A model generated the notes under the pieces. It saw only the letters and a program-made list of their open reading frames with translations, was not told the DNA's origin and made no database searches. A program made the position numbers and the translations under genes. From positions 908,451-972,450 of the forward strand of contig NZ_SWKN01000006.1 of the NCBI RefSeq assembly GCF_005871185.1: a stretch of 64,000 nucleotides of DNA, in the 5' to 3' direction. The DNA is from Limnobacter alexandrii (GTDB taxonomy: Bacteria; Pseudomonadota; Gammaproteobacteria; Burkholderiales; Burkholderiaceae_B). The stretch's first letter is position 1. Each line of letters begins with the position of its first letter. Below, piece after piece: positions 29,893 through 39,189 of this stretch.

Positions 29893-31026
29893 GTGCGTAA
29901 TTTTGAACTTAGTTTGGCCCCTTACGCAGTCAGCTCCACAAACACCCGTGGCAGGCTGCACCCCGAGAAAAGCCCGGAAGGCCGAACCGAGTTTGAACGT
30001 GACCGTGACCGCATTATTCACAGTGCAGCTTTTCGCCGCCTTGAATACAAAACCCAGGTGTTTGTAAATACTGAGGGCGACCTGTATCGCACCCGGTTAA
30101 CACACAGCCTGGAGGTGGCGCAAATTGCGCGCAGCATTTCCCGCAACCTGGGTTTGAATGAAGAACTGACTGAGGCGGTGGCCTTGGCTCATGATTTGGG
30201 CCACACGCCGTTTGGCCATGCCGGGCAAGACGCCCTGAATGAATGCATGGCCCCGCATGGTGGGTTTGAACACAACTTGCAAAGCCTGCGTGTTGTTGAT
30301 GAACTTGAAGAAAAATACGCCGCATTCAACGGTTTGAATTTGTGTTTTGAAACCCGCGAAAGTATTTTGAAGCATTGCTCAAAGCCCAATGCTGAAAAGC
30401 TGGGCGAGGTGGCAGACCGTTTTTTAAGCAATCGCCGCCCGGTGCTGGAAGCACAGGTGACCAACCTGGCCGATGAAATCGCCTACAACAACCACGACAT
30501 TGACGATGGTTTGCGCTCGGGCTTGATTACCCTCGAACAGGCCTCCGAAGTGCGGTTGTTCAAAATGCACCTGGACCGTGTCAGGGCGCGGCACCCCAAC
30601 CTCGAGGGACGCAGGCTGATTCATGAAACCGTGCGGGGCATCATCAACGCACTGGTTCAAGACTTGCTGCATGAATCGGAACGCCGAATTGAAACCATGA
30701 AGCCCACCTGTGTGGCCGATGTTCAACTGGCCGACAAGTTGATCGGTTTCAGCCCTGAGATGGCCGAGTTGAATCATGAGCTGAAGGTGTTTTTGCGCAA
30801 AGCCCTTTACCAGCATTATCAGGTGTTGCGGGCCACATTGAAGGCCCGGCGGGTGGTCGAAGAGTTGTTCAATATTTTCATGGGTGACCCGCGCCTGCTT
30901 CCGCCGCAGTTTTATCGCAGATCCGAAGCGGACATACCCCGCGCCATTGCTGATTACATTGCTGGCATGACCGACCGCTATGCCATGAAAGAGCATCAAC
31001 GGCTCACCGTGCCCGGTGTTCAGTAA
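29893..31026 (+). CDS. dgt: Deoxyguanosinetriphosphate triphosphohydrolase-like protein
   Basis: The 377-residue protein belongs to the HD phosphohydrolase superfamily: [20 protein letters not shown], the metal site [16 protein letters not shown], and [18 protein letters not shown]. Dgt-type enzymes hydrolyse dNTPs to deoxynucleosides and triphosphate and so adjust nucleotide pools. The length is that of the shorter, broad-specificity type 2 proteins rather than E. coli Dgt. The start is GTG, two bases after aroB. Confidence 0.95.
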   Translation: MRNFELSLAPYAVSSTNTRGRLHPEKSPEGRTEFERDRDRIIHSAAFRRLEYKTQVFVNTEGDLYRTRLTHSLEVAQIARSISRNLGLNEELTEAVALAHDLGHTPFGHAGQDALNECMAPHGGFEHNLQSLRVVDELEEKYAAFNGLNLCFETRESILKHCSKPNAEKLGEVADRFLSNRRPVLEAQVTNLADEIAYNNHDIDDGLRSGLITLEQASEVRLFKMHLDRVRARHPNLEGRRLIHETVRGIINALVQDLLHESERRIETMKPTCVADVQLADKLIGFSPEMAELNHELKVFLRKALYQHYQVLRATLKARRVVEELFNIFMGDPRLLPPQFYRRSEADIPRAIADYIAGMTDRYAMKEHQRLTVPGVQ

Positions 31027-31034
31027 GCACTGCC

Positions 31035-31739
31035 ATGGCAAGACAAGCCCGCCTGTTTATTCCTGACTGCCCCATGGTGTTGGAATTGCAGGGTATTGGA
31101 AGGCAGGAAGTATTCCAAACCCGCGAGGCTTTTTCCCTGTTTCACACCCAGTTGCCTTTGAGTGCCGCGCAAGAAGAAGTTGCCATTCATGCTTATTGCA
31201 TGGTACCTGCGGGTGCATTGTTGATGATCAGTGCTTTCGAGGCCAACAGCGCGGGGCGCTTTGTTCAGAACTTGAACCGTCATTTTTCTCCTGCGGTGCG
31301 GCAGGTTCAAGCCGTGCATTCCAGCGCGCTTTGGGAGCCTCGCTTCAAGTCGACGGTGGTGCAACCCGGTTTGCACAGCCTGAAAGCCTGTTTGTTTGTG
31401 GAGCAATTGGCCATGCGCACCGCAGGTGCTGCTGATTTGGCCACTTACCCATGGAGCAGTTTTGCTGCGCATGCAGGTGTGGTGAATGAGGCCTGGTTAA
31501 GCGACTTGCCGGTGTATTGGCAACTGGGCAACACGCCTTTCGAGCGACAAAGCAGATACCGCCAGTTCAGTGAGCAAGGTGTGGGTGAAAGCGACTTCCA
31601 AGCCTTGTCGCAGTGCTTGCAAAAGGGTTGGCTTTGGAGCGATGATGCATTTTGTGCGCAAATTCAAGAGCTTGCGAATCGCCCGGTTCGCCCTCGGCCA
31701 CGTGGCCGGCCCGCAATAAAAAAGCAAAGCACCGCCTAG
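31035..31739 (+). CDS. RAYT-like Y1 transposase homologue, catalytic residues lost
   Basis: The 234-residue protein aligns over its whole length with REP-associated tyrosine transposases. It has RLFIPDCPMVLELQGIGRQE at the start, VAIHAYCMVP where the family has its HUH strand, LWEPRFKSTVV, TYPWSSFAAH, and the C-terminal RPRGRP. The HUH pair expected as NHVH is A59-G60-A61-L62, and the catalytic tyrosine of the YIELNPVRAG motif is F121. The enzyme therefore cannot do Y1 chemistry, although the frame is intact and lies 8 bases after dgt. Hairpins overlap its stop (GCACC-GGTGC, 31729-31743). The likely role is DNA binding or another adopted function; this is inference. Confidence 0.82.
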   Translation: MARQARLFIPDCPMVLELQGIGRQEVFQTREAFSLFHTQLPLSAAQEEVAIHAYCMVPAGALLMISAFEANSAGRFVQNLNRHFSPAVRQVQAVHSSALWEPRFKSTVVQPGLHSLKACLFVEQLAMRTAGAADLATYPWSSFAAHAGVVNEAWLSDLPVYWQLGNTPFERQSRYRQFSEQGVGESDFQALSQCLQKGWLWSDDAFCAQIQELANRPVRPRPRGRPAIKKQSTA

Positions 31740-31808
31740 GTGCATACAAAGCACTGCTTTTGTTGGTGTGTCCCTAATTAATAGCCCCTGATTTTGGTGG
31801 GGTGTTTT

Positions 31809-31834
31809 AAATGGGGTCAGACCCCTTTTATTTT
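31809..31834 (+). terminator. GGGGTCAGACCCC palindrome with T tract; possible terminator or REP-like element
   Basis: GGGGT pairs with ACCCC around CAG and is followed by TTTTATTTT, so it can act as a short intrinsic terminator for aroK-aroB-dgt-RAYT transcripts. The same palindrome core is, from memory, frequent near Y1/RAYT transposase genes, so it may instead be a relic REP. Only one copy was noticed in the window. Confidence 0.6.
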
Positions 31835-31836
31835 CC

Positions 31837-31865
31837 TTGAGAATCTTGCCGCACTGCAGTAAAGT
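31837..31865 (+). promoter_or_regulatory. Candidate sigma70 promoter for gltB
   Basis: TTGAGA (31837-31842) and TAAAGT (31860-31865) are separated by 17 bases and match the consensus at 5 and 4 positions. The start of transcription would fall near 31872, giving a leader of about 24 bases that contains only the right arm of the inverted repeat. Confidence 0.5.
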
Positions 31866-31895
31866 GACCCACGTACCGAAATCAGGGGCTTTTCC

Positions 31896-34800
31896 ATGCA
31901 ACAAGACATCAGAAAGATTGCCGAAGAAAAAGGCATGTACTCCGCCAGCAATGAACACGACGCCTGTGGCGTTGGCTTTGTGGCGCACATCAAAGGCAAG
32001 CGCACGCACGACATTATCGCGGGCGGCCTGAAAATTTTGGAAAACCTGGACCATCGCGGTGCCGTGGGTGCCGACCCCTTGATGGGCGATGGCGCCGGTA
32101 TCCTGATCCAAATTCCCGATGCGTTTTTCCGTGAAGAAATGGCCAAGCAAGGTGTGACCCTGCCACCCGCTGGCGAATACGGCGTGGGCATGTTGTTCCT
32201 GCCCAAAGAAACAGCGTCGCGCATTGCCTGTGAGCAGGAAATTGAGCGTGCCGTGAAAGCCGAAGGCCAAGTGCTGTTGGGTTGGCGCGATGTGCCGGTG
32301 AATGCTGACATGCCCATGAGCCCCACTGTGCGCCTGAAAGAACCCGTAATTCGTCAGGTGTTCGTAGGCCGTGGCCGCGACATCATGGTGACCGATGCGC
32401 TGGAACGCAAACTGTATGTAATCCGCAAACGCGCGGTGCACGCCATTAAAAACTTGAACCTGGCGCACGGCACTGAGTATTTCAGCCCCTCGATGAGCGC
32501 CCGTACCATCGTGTACAAGGGCTTGTTGCTGGCCAATCAGGTTGGTGAATACTACCTGGACTTGAAAGACCCACGCTGCGTGTCTGCATTGGCTTTGGTT
32601 CACCAGCGCTTCTCCACCAACACATTCCCTGAGTGGCCGTTGGCGCACCCGTACCGCATGTTGGCCCACAACGGTGAAATCAACACCGTGAAGGGTAACT
32701 TCAACTGGATGCGCGCCCGCGAAGGCGTGATGAAAAGTGCCGTGTTGGGTGACGATCTGCAAAAGCTGTACCCATTGATTTTTGAAGGTCAGTCTGACAC
32801 CGCCTGTTTCGACAACTGTCTGGAACTGTTGGTGATGGCAGGCTACCCGATTGCCCAAGCCATGATGATGATGGTGCCTGAGGCGTGGGAACAGCACACC
32901 CTGATGGACGACAACCGTCGTGCCTTCTATGAATACCACGCCGCCATGATGGAACCCTGGGACGGCCCCGCCGCCATGGCGTTCACCGATGGCAAGCAGA
33001 TCGGCGCCACGCTGGACCGCAACGGCCTGCGCCCAGCCCGCTACATCGTGACTGAAGATGATTTGGTGGTGATGGCATCGGAATCTGGGACATTGCCAAT
33101 TCCCGAGAGCAAGATTGTGAAGAAGTGGCGCTTGCAGCCCGGCAAGATGTTCCTGATCGACATGGAAGCCGGCCGCATTATCAACGACGATGAGTTGAAG
33201 AATCAACTGAGCGCCGCCAAGCCCTACAAGCAGTGGATTGACACCATTCGTGTGAAGTTGGACGAAGTGGAAGGCCAGCCCGAGCCAATCGAGCCCAATG
33301 AAACATTGCTGGACCGCCAGCAGGCCTTTGGTTATACCCAGGAAGACCTCAAATTCCTGATGGCCCCCATGCTGCAAAACGGCGAAGAGGCCACTGGTTC
33401 CATGGGCAATGACAGCCCATTGGCTGTGATGTCCAACAAGCTCAAGCCGCTGTACAACTACTTCAAGCAGTTGTTTGCACAGGTCACCAACCCACCGATC
33501 GACCCGATCCGTGAAAACCTGGTGATGAGCTTGAACAGCTTCATTGGCCCCAAGCCAAACCTGCTGGACCTGAACAACATCAACCCGCCCATGCGCCTTG
33601 AAGTGTCACAACCTGTGCTGACTTCAAAAGACATGGCGAAGATTCGCAACATTGAAGCCTTTACCGGCGGCAAGTTCACCAGCCATGAACTGAATATTTG
33701 CTACCCAGTGGCCTGGGGCAAGGAAGGCATTGAAGCGCGCATTGCTTCACTGTGTGCCGAAGCCCGTGATGCTGTGAAACAGGGTGTGAACATTCTGATC
33801 ATCACCGACCGCATGATGAGCCGTGACAACGTGGCCATTCCAGCGTTGTTGGCTGTGTCTGCCATTCACCAGCATTTGGTGAAAGTGGGCCTGCGCACCT
33901 CCACAGGCTTGGTGGTGGAAACTGGTTCTGCACGTGAAACCCACCACTTTGCCTTGTTGGCTGGTTACGGTGCCGAAGCTGTGCACCCCTACCTGGCCAT
34001 GGAAACGATTGCCGACATGAGCCAAGGTCTGCCTGGCGACCTGAGCCCGGAAAAAGCCGTGTACAACTACATCAAGGCGGTGGGCAAGGGCTTGATGAAA
34101 GTGATGTCCAAGATGGGCATTTCCACTTACATGAGTTATACCGGCGCGCAAATTTTTGAGGCTGTGGGTTTGAACCAAGCCTTTGTAGATGCTTACTTTG
34201 CGGGCACACCCACCAAGGTGGAAGGCATTGGTGTGTTCGAAGTGGCTGAAGAAGCCATTCGCGTGCACCAAGCCGCATTCAGCCCCGACCCGGTATTGGC
34301 TGGCGCGCTGGATGCAGGTGGCGAGTACGCTTGGCGCACCCGTGGTGAAGAACACATGTGGACGCCCGATGCAATTGCAAAATTGCAGCACGCCACACGC
34401 AGTGGCACCTACAACACCTACAAAGAGTATGCGCAGATCATCAATGATCAAAGCAAGCGTCACATGACGCTGCGTGGTTTGTTTGAGTTCAAGATCGACC
34501 CAAGCAAGGCCATTCCAATTGAAGAAGTGGAAGCGGCTGAAGAAATCGTGAAGCGCTTCGCAACCGGTGCCATGTCACTGGGTTCGATTTCAACTGAGGC
34601 GCACTCCACCTTGGCCGTGGCCATGAACCGCATTGGCGGCAAGAGCAACACCGGTGAAGGTGGCGAAGACGAAAAGCGCTACGCTGCTGAATTGCGCGCA
34701 GGCTTGGACAAATTTGGCCCAGGCACTGGCCCTATCGGCGAAGGTGCTACGCTGAAAAGCGAGCTTGGCGATGTGGTGGTTGCAGACTTCCCCTTGAAGA

Positions 34801-36620
34801 AAGGTGATTCACTGCGTTCGCGCATCAAGCAGGTCGCTTCTGGCCGCTTTGGTGTCACTGCCGAGTACCTGACTTCCGCTGATCAAATCCAGATCAAAAT
34901 GGCGCAGGGTGCCAAGCCCGGTGAGGGCGGTCAGTTGCCCGGTGGCAAGGTGTCTGAGTACATCGGCAAGCTGCGTTATTCCGTGCCTGGCGTGGGCCTG
35001 ATTTCCCCACCCCCGCACCACGACATTTATTCCATTGAAGACTTGGCGCAGCTGATTCACGACCTGAAGAACGTGAACAGTCAGGCCTCCATTTCTGTGA
35101 AGCTGGTGTCTGAAGTGGGTGTGGGTACGATTGCCGCAGGTGTGTCCAAGGCCAAGGCCGATCACCTGGTGATCGCCGGTCAAGATGGTGGTACAGGTGC
35201 ATCGCCTGTGTCTTCCATTAAGCACGCCGGCACCAATTGGGAACTGGGCTTGGCTGAAACACAGCAAACACTCGTGTTGAACGGTTTGCGTGGTCGCATT
35301 CGTGTGCAGGTGGATGGCCAAATGAAAACTGGCCGCGACGTGGTCATTGGCGCGATGTTGGGTGCGGACGAATTCGGCTTTGCCACTGCACCGTTGGTGG
35401 TTGAAGGCTGCATCATGATGCGCAAGTGTCACTTGAATACTTGCCCCGTGGGCGTTGCTACGCAAAACCCCGAGCTTCGCAAGAAGTTCACCGGCAAGCC
35501 AGAACACGTGGTGAACTACTTCTTCTTCGTGGCCAATGAAGTGCGCGAAATCATGGCGCAGTTGGGCATTCGCAAATTCGACGACCTGATTGGTCGAGCC
35601 AATTTGCTCGACATGAAGAAAGGCATTTCACACTGGAAAGCCAAGGGCCTGGACTTCAGTCGTTTGCTGTGGGTACCGGAAGGCACAACAGAGCCCCTGT
35701 TGCACACTGGTGGTCAAGACCACGGTTTGGACAAGGCACTGGACCAGAAGCTGATTCAACTGGCCAAGCCTGCGTTGGACAAAGGTGAGCGCGTTTCCTT
35801 CATCACCCCGATCAAGAACGTGAACCGAACTGCAGGTGCCATGTTGTCGGGCGAAGTGGCCAAGAAGTATGGCCATGCTGGTTTGCCAGACGACACCATT
35901 CACATTCAGTTCACCGGCACGGCAGGTCAGTCTTTCGGCGCTTTCCTGGCACACGGTGTAACCGCTGACCTGGTGGGTGAAGGCAACGACTATGTGGGCA
36001 AGGGTTTGAGTGGTGGTCGAATCATTGTTCGCCCCACCAACGATTTCCGCGGTTTGCCCGAAGAAAACATGATTGTTGGCAACACTGTGTTGTACGGCGC
36101 TATTGCTGGTGAAGCATTCCTGAGTGGCGTTGCCGGCGAGCGTTTCGCTGTGCGTAACTCTGGTGCTGCAGCTGTGATCGAAGGCACAGGCGACCATGGT
36201 TGCGAATACATGACCGGTGGTACCGTGGTTGTGCTGGGCGAAACTGGTCGCAACTTTGCGGCGGGTATGAGTGGTGGCATTGCCTACGTGTATGACATCG
36301 ATGGCTTGTTCGCCAAGCGTTGCAACATGGCGCAAGTTGAGCTGGAAGAAGTGGTGCCCGCGACCGAACAGGAAGCCCTGAGCAACCGTGAAATTTGGCA
36401 CAGCCCTGCGCGTGGTGCAGACCGTCAGCCTGACGAAGTAATTCTGAAAGGCCTGGTCGAGCGTCATGCCCGCTACACCGGCAGCGAACGTGCCAAAGAG
36501 ATTCTGGAAAACTGGAGCACTGAACGCAAGAAGTTCGTGAAAGTGTTCCCGACCGAATATCGTCGCGCCTTGAAAGAACTGTACGTGGCAGCGCAGGCCA
36601 AACCTGCTGTGGCCGCTTGA
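31896..36620 (+). CDS. gltB: Glutamate synthase (NADPH) large chain
   Basis: GltB converts glutamine and 2-oxoglutarate to two glutamates. The 1574-residue precursor has a 23-residue propeptide; Cys24 in [20 protein letters not shown] would become the N-terminal nucleophile of the class II amidotransferase domain (to about residue 420). A central domain and the FMN-binding synthase domain follow ([29 protein letters not shown] region). The 3Fe-4S cysteines are 1172, 1178 and 1183 ([12 protein letters not shown]). The C-terminal domain is the GXGXG beta helix. An AGGGG ribosome binding site lies 7 bases before the ATG, inside an inverted repeat. Confidence 0.98.
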   Translation: MQQDIRKIAEEKGMYSASNEHDACGVGFVAHIKGKRTHDIIAGGLKILENLDHRGAVGADPLMGDGAGILIQIPDAFFREEMAKQGVTLPPAGEYGVGMLFLPKETASRIACEQEIERAVKAEGQVLLGWRDVPVNADMPMSPTVRLKEPVIRQVFVGRGRDIMVTDALERKLYVIRKRAVHAIKNLNLAHGTEYFSPSMSARTIVYKGLLLANQVGEYYLDLKDPRCVSALALVHQRFSTNTFPEWPLAHPYRMLAHNGEINTVKGNFNWMRAREGVMKSAVLGDDLQKLYPLIFEGQSDTACFDNCLELLVMAGYPIAQAMMMMVPEAWEQHTLMDDNRRAFYEYHAAMMEPWDGPAAMAFTDGKQIGATLDRNGLRPARYIVTEDDLVVMASESGTLPIPESKIVKKWRLQPGKMFLIDMEAGRIINDDELKNQLSAAKPYKQWIDTIRVKLDEVEGQPEPIEPNETLLDRQQAFGYTQEDLKFLMAPMLQNGEEATGSMGNDSPLAVMSNKLKPLYNYFKQLFAQVTNPPIDPIRENLVMSLNSFIGPKPNLLDLNNINPPMRLEVSQPVLTSKDMAKIRNIEAFTGGKFTSHELNICYPVAWGKEGIEARIASLCAEARDAVKQGVNILIITDRMMSRDNVAIPALLAVSAIHQHLVKVGLRTSTGLVVETGSARETHHFALLAGYGAEAVHPYLAMETIADMSQGLPGDLSPEKAVYNYIKAVGKGLMKVMSKMGISTYMSYTGAQIFEAVGLNQAFVDAYFAGTPTKVEGIGVFEVAEEAIRVHQAAFSPDPVLAGALDAGGEYAWRTRGEEHMWTPDAIAKLQHATRSGTYNTYKEYAQIINDQSKRHMTLRGLFEFKIDPSKAIPIEEVEAAEEIVKRFATGAMSLGSISTEAHSTLAVAMNRIGGKSNTGEGGEDEKRYAAELRAGLDKFGPGTGPIGEGATLKSELGDVVVADFPLKKGDSLRSRIKQVASGRFGVTAEYLTSADQIQIKMAQGAKPGEGGQLPGGKVSEYIGKLRYSVPGVGLISPPPHHDIYSIEDLAQLIHDLKNVNSQASISVKLVSEVGVGTIAAGVSKAKADHLVIAGQDGGTGASPVSSIKHAGTNWELGLAETQQTLVLNGLRGRIRVQVDGQMKTGRDVVIGAMLGADEFGFATAPLVVEGCIMMRKCHLNTCPVGVATQNPELRKKFTGKPEHVVNYFFFVANEVREIMAQLGIRKFDDLIGRANLLDMKKGISHWKAKGLDFSRLLWVPEGTTEPLLHTGGQDHGLDKALDQKLIQLAKPALDKGERVSFITPIKNVNRTAGAMLSGEVAKKYGHAGLPDDTIHIQFTGTAGQSFGAFLAHGVTADLVGEGNDYVGKGLSGGRIIVRPTNDFRGLPEENMIVGNTVLYGAIAGEAFLSGVAGERFAVRNSGAAAVIEGTGDHGCEYMTGGTVVVLGETGRNFAAGMSGGIAYVYDIDGLFAKRCNMAQVELEEVVPATEQEALSNREIWHSPARGADRQPDEVILKGLVERHARYTGSERAKEILENWSTERKKFVKVFPTEYRRALKELYVAAQAKPAVAA

Positions 36621-36649
36621 GAACCAACCTGTTAATGAGGATTTGAAAA

Positions 36650-38137
36650 ATGGGAAAGGTCACAGGTTTTATGGAGTTTGAGCGTTTGAAGGAAGCCAGC
36701 GAGGCACCCGAGAAACGCGTCAAGCACTACAAAGAATTTGTTATTACACTGAACGACGACGAAGCCAAAATTCAGGGCGCACGTTGTATGGACTGCGGCA
36801 TTCCGTTTTGCAACAACGGTTGCCCGGTCAACAACATCATCCCCGACTTCAACGACCTGGTGTACAAGCAAGACTGGAAGGCGGCGTTGCACACCCTGCA
36901 CAGCACCAACAACTTCCCCGAGTTCACGGGCCGTATTTGCCCGGCACCTTGCGAAGCCGCGTGCACGCTGGGCATTCACGAAGAGCCAGTGGGCATCAAG
37001 AGCATTGAACATGCGATTATCGATAAGGGCTGGGAAAACAACTGGGTGATACCGCAAGTGCCAGCCCAAAAAACCGGCAAGAAAGTGGCTGTGGTGGGTT
37101 CAGGCCCTGCGGGCATGGCCGCTGCACAGCAGTTGGCGCGCGTGGGTCACGATGTAACTGTGTTCGAAAAGAACGACCGCATTGGTGGTTTGCTGCGCTA
37201 TGGCATTCCCGACTTCAAGATGGAAAAATTCCATATTGACCGTCGTGTTGAGCAAATGCAGGCCGAAGGCGTCACCTTCAAGACCAGCGTGTTCGTGGGT
37301 GAAAAACTGGCAGAGGGTGGCATCACCAACCTGGCCCGCGAAACCATTACCCCGAAAGAATTGATGGCGCAGTTTGATGCCGTTATTTTGACAGGAGGTT
37401 CTGAAGTACCGCGTGACTTGCCAATTCCTGGTCGCCAGTTGAAGGGTGTTCACTTTGCAATGGAATTTTTGCCACTGCAAAACCGTGTGAATGCGGGCGA
37501 CAAGTTGAAAGACCAAATCATGGCCACAAAGAAAAACGTGCTGGTGATTGGCGGTGGCGATACGGGTTCCGATTGCGTGGGCACATCCAACCGCCATGGT
37601 GCCAAACAGGTGACTCAAATTGAATTGATGCCCCAGCCACCCGAAGAAGAAAACAAGCCTTTGGTTTGGCCCTACTGGCCCATGAAAATGCGCACCTCTT
37701 CTTCACATGAAGAAGGCGTGGCACGCGACTGGGCAGTGACCACCAAAGAATTCATCGACGATGGCAAAGGCAATGTAAAAGCGGCCAAGTGCGCCAAGGT
37801 GGAGTGGGTGAAAGACGAAGCCACGGGTCAGATGAAAATGCAGGAAATCGCAGGTTCAGAATTTGTGGTTGAAGCGGACTTGGTGTTGTTTGCCATGGGC
37901 TTTACCAACCCTGCGAAAAGTATTCTTGATGCATTCGGTGTCGAGAAAGACAACCGTGGCAATGCCAAAGCCACCACCGATGGTGACGGTTGCTACCGCA
38001 CCAACGTCGACAGAGTATTTGCTGCGGGAGACATGCGCCGTGGTCAATCTTTGGTGGTGTGGGCCATTCGCGAAGGCCGCCAGGCCGCGCGTGAGGTGGA
38101 TGAGTTCCTGATGGGTGCGACTGTACTGCCACGCTGA
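36650..38137 (+). CDS. gltD: Glutamate synthase (NADPH) small chain
   Basis: GltD passes electrons from NADPH through FAD and Fe-S clusters to GltB. The 495-residue protein has the N-terminal cluster ligands Cys46, 49, 54 and 58 ([15 protein letters not shown]), a second set in [15 protein letters not shown], the FAD motif [18 protein letters not shown] and the NADPH motif [16 protein letters not shown]. An AATGAGGA ribosome binding site precedes the ATG, 29 bases after gltB. A strong terminator follows. Confidence 0.98.
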   Translation: MGKVTGFMEFERLKEASEAPEKRVKHYKEFVITLNDDEAKIQGARCMDCGIPFCNNGCPVNNIIPDFNDLVYKQDWKAALHTLHSTNNFPEFTGRICPAPCEAACTLGIHEEPVGIKSIEHAIIDKGWENNWVIPQVPAQKTGKKVAVVGSGPAGMAAAQQLARVGHDVTVFEKNDRIGGLLRYGIPDFKMEKFHIDRRVEQMQAEGVTFKTSVFVGEKLAEGGITNLARETITPKELMAQFDAVILTGGSEVPRDLPIPGRQLKGVHFAMEFLPLQNRVNAGDKLKDQIMATKKNVLVIGGGDTGSDCVGTSNRHGAKQVTQIELMPQPPEEENKPLVWPYWPMKMRTSSSHEEGVARDWAVTTKEFIDDGKGNVKAAKCAKVEWVKDEATGQMKMQEIAGSEFVVEADLVLFAMGFTNPAKSILDAFGVEKDNRGNAKATTDGDGCYRTNVDRVFAAGDMRRGQSLVVWAIREGRQAAREVDEFLMGATVLPR

Positions 38138-38157
38138 TTTGCCAATTTGGCGTGTAT

Positions 38158-38192
38158 AAAAAAAGCCGCTGATTGCAATCAGCGGCTTTTTT
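38158..38192. terminator. Bidirectional intrinsic terminator between gltD and mscS
   Basis: GCCGCTGAT and ATCAGCGGC form a perfect stem around TGCA, with seven A residues on the left and six T residues on the right. It can stop gltBD transcription on the plus strand and the mscS-type gene on the minus strand. Confidence 0.95.
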
Positions 38193-38228
38193 GTTTTCCG
38201 AGCGATGTCCCGGATTCCAGGGTTTCTA

Positions 38229-39131
38229 TCAGTTCGAAGAAATCTGGACCGTGTCTGACCCACCAATTTCTACACCCGCGCCGGGGTACATCGTGACATG
38301 CGGGAAAGGAATTTCGATGCCGACATTGTCAAACGCAGCTTTGATCCGCTTGTTGTATTCGCGGCGTACGCCCCACTGTTCTCCTGGCAGGGTCTTGAAT
38401 CGAACGCGAACAACCACAGCGGAATCGGCCAGTTCTTGCACGCCAAACGTTGCCATGGGTTCAGTAATTTTAACGCCCCATTCCTTGTCCTCGGCCAATT
38501 CGGCACCCACCTTCTGCATCACCTGAATGGCGCCCTCTACATCTTCCTTGTAGGCGATTCCGACATCTACAACCGCGTAGGCGAAGTCCATGGTGGAGTT
38601 GGTCACAGTGTCAATCTGACCATTGGGTACAAAGTGCACATTGCCGTGTGCATCGCGCATGCGAACGTAGCGCAATGTCACGTTTTCCACGGTGCCGCTT
38701 TTGCCACCTACCTCGATGAAGTCGCCAGCGCGAATCTGGTTTTCGATGAGCAATACAACACCGGTGAAGTAATCTTTCACCAAACTTTGCGCACCAAAAC
38801 CAACGGCCAAGCCAACTACACCAGCGGCTGCCAAAACAGGGGCGATAGAAATGCCGATGGTGCCCAGGGCAATCAATGCGCCCAACAGCAAAATGACCAC
38901 ATTGGCCACGTACTTCAGCACGCGCATCAGGGTTTCGATTCGTTTTTGATCATCCAGTGTTTTGCTGCGGCCTTGCATGCGCATACCTACCCGGTCAATG
39001 GCGGCTTTAACCAGTCGCAGCACGATCAGTGCAACGATGATGACTAGGATGAATTTGGTGGCCTGCAAGCCAAGGTCCAGCAGCTTGCTTGGTTCAATGT
39101 ATTTGAATAGGGTTTCGAGATGTTCGTTCAT
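38229..39131 (-). CDS. mscS: Small-conductance mechanosensitive channel, MscS family
   Basis: The 300-residue protein has three membrane helices. The third is the glycine- and alanine-rich pore helix APVLAAAGVVGLAVGFGAQS with continuation LVKDYFTGVVLLIENQIRAGDF. The beta domain (VENVTLRYVRMRDAHGNVHF) and the C-terminal alpha/beta vestibule domain follow. MscS channels release solutes under hypo-osmotic shock. The ATG lies 5 bases after GGGAG. A minus-strand TACAAT (39166-39161) upstream may be its -10. Confidence 0.95.
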   Translation of the reverse strand: MNEHLETLFKYIEPSKLLDLGLQATKFILVIIVALIVLRLVKAAIDRVGMRMQGRSKTLDDQKRIETLMRVLKYVANVVILLLGALIALGTIGISIAPVLAAAGVVGLAVGFGAQSLVKDYFTGVVLLIENQIRAGDFIEVGGKSGTVENVTLRYVRMRDAHGNVHFVPNGQIDTVTNSTMDFAYAVVDVGIAYKEDVEGAIQVMQKVGAELAEDKEWGVKITEPMATFGVQELADSAVVVRVRFKTLPGEQWGVRREYNKRIKAAFDNVGIEIPFPHVTMYPGAGVEIGGSDTVQISSN

Positions 39132-39189
39132 GGTGCTCCCACTGCTTGAAAGAACCCCCTATTGTACATGACTTGCTTTGCCGGTTTTT

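Larger units (their letters stand above)
31783..31890. repeat. 16-base inverted repeat bracketing the gltB promoter region
   Basis: The left arm AGCCCCTGATTTTGGT (31783-31798) is the reverse complement of the right arm ACCGAAATCAGGGGCT (31875-31890) except for one position that pairs as G-U in RNA. The 76-base interior holds a GGGGTCAGACCCC palindrome and a candidate promoter. The right arm includes the AGGGG ribosome binding site of gltB, 7 bases before its ATG. It could be an RNA stem that hides this site in read-through transcripts or the ends of a small mobile relic. Confidence 0.75.

Noticed and set aside
31775-31896. Known glutamine riboswitch upstream of gltB
   Set aside because: The sequence does not resemble the glnA or downstream-peptide motifs that I know; only a simple long stem and a palindrome are visible.
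31497-33377. Long open frame on the minus strand (626 codons) opposite gltB and the RAYT-like gene
   Set aside because: It is histidine- and glutamine-rich shadow sequence antisense to conserved GltB codons, with no recognisable domain; gltB on the plus strand is certain.
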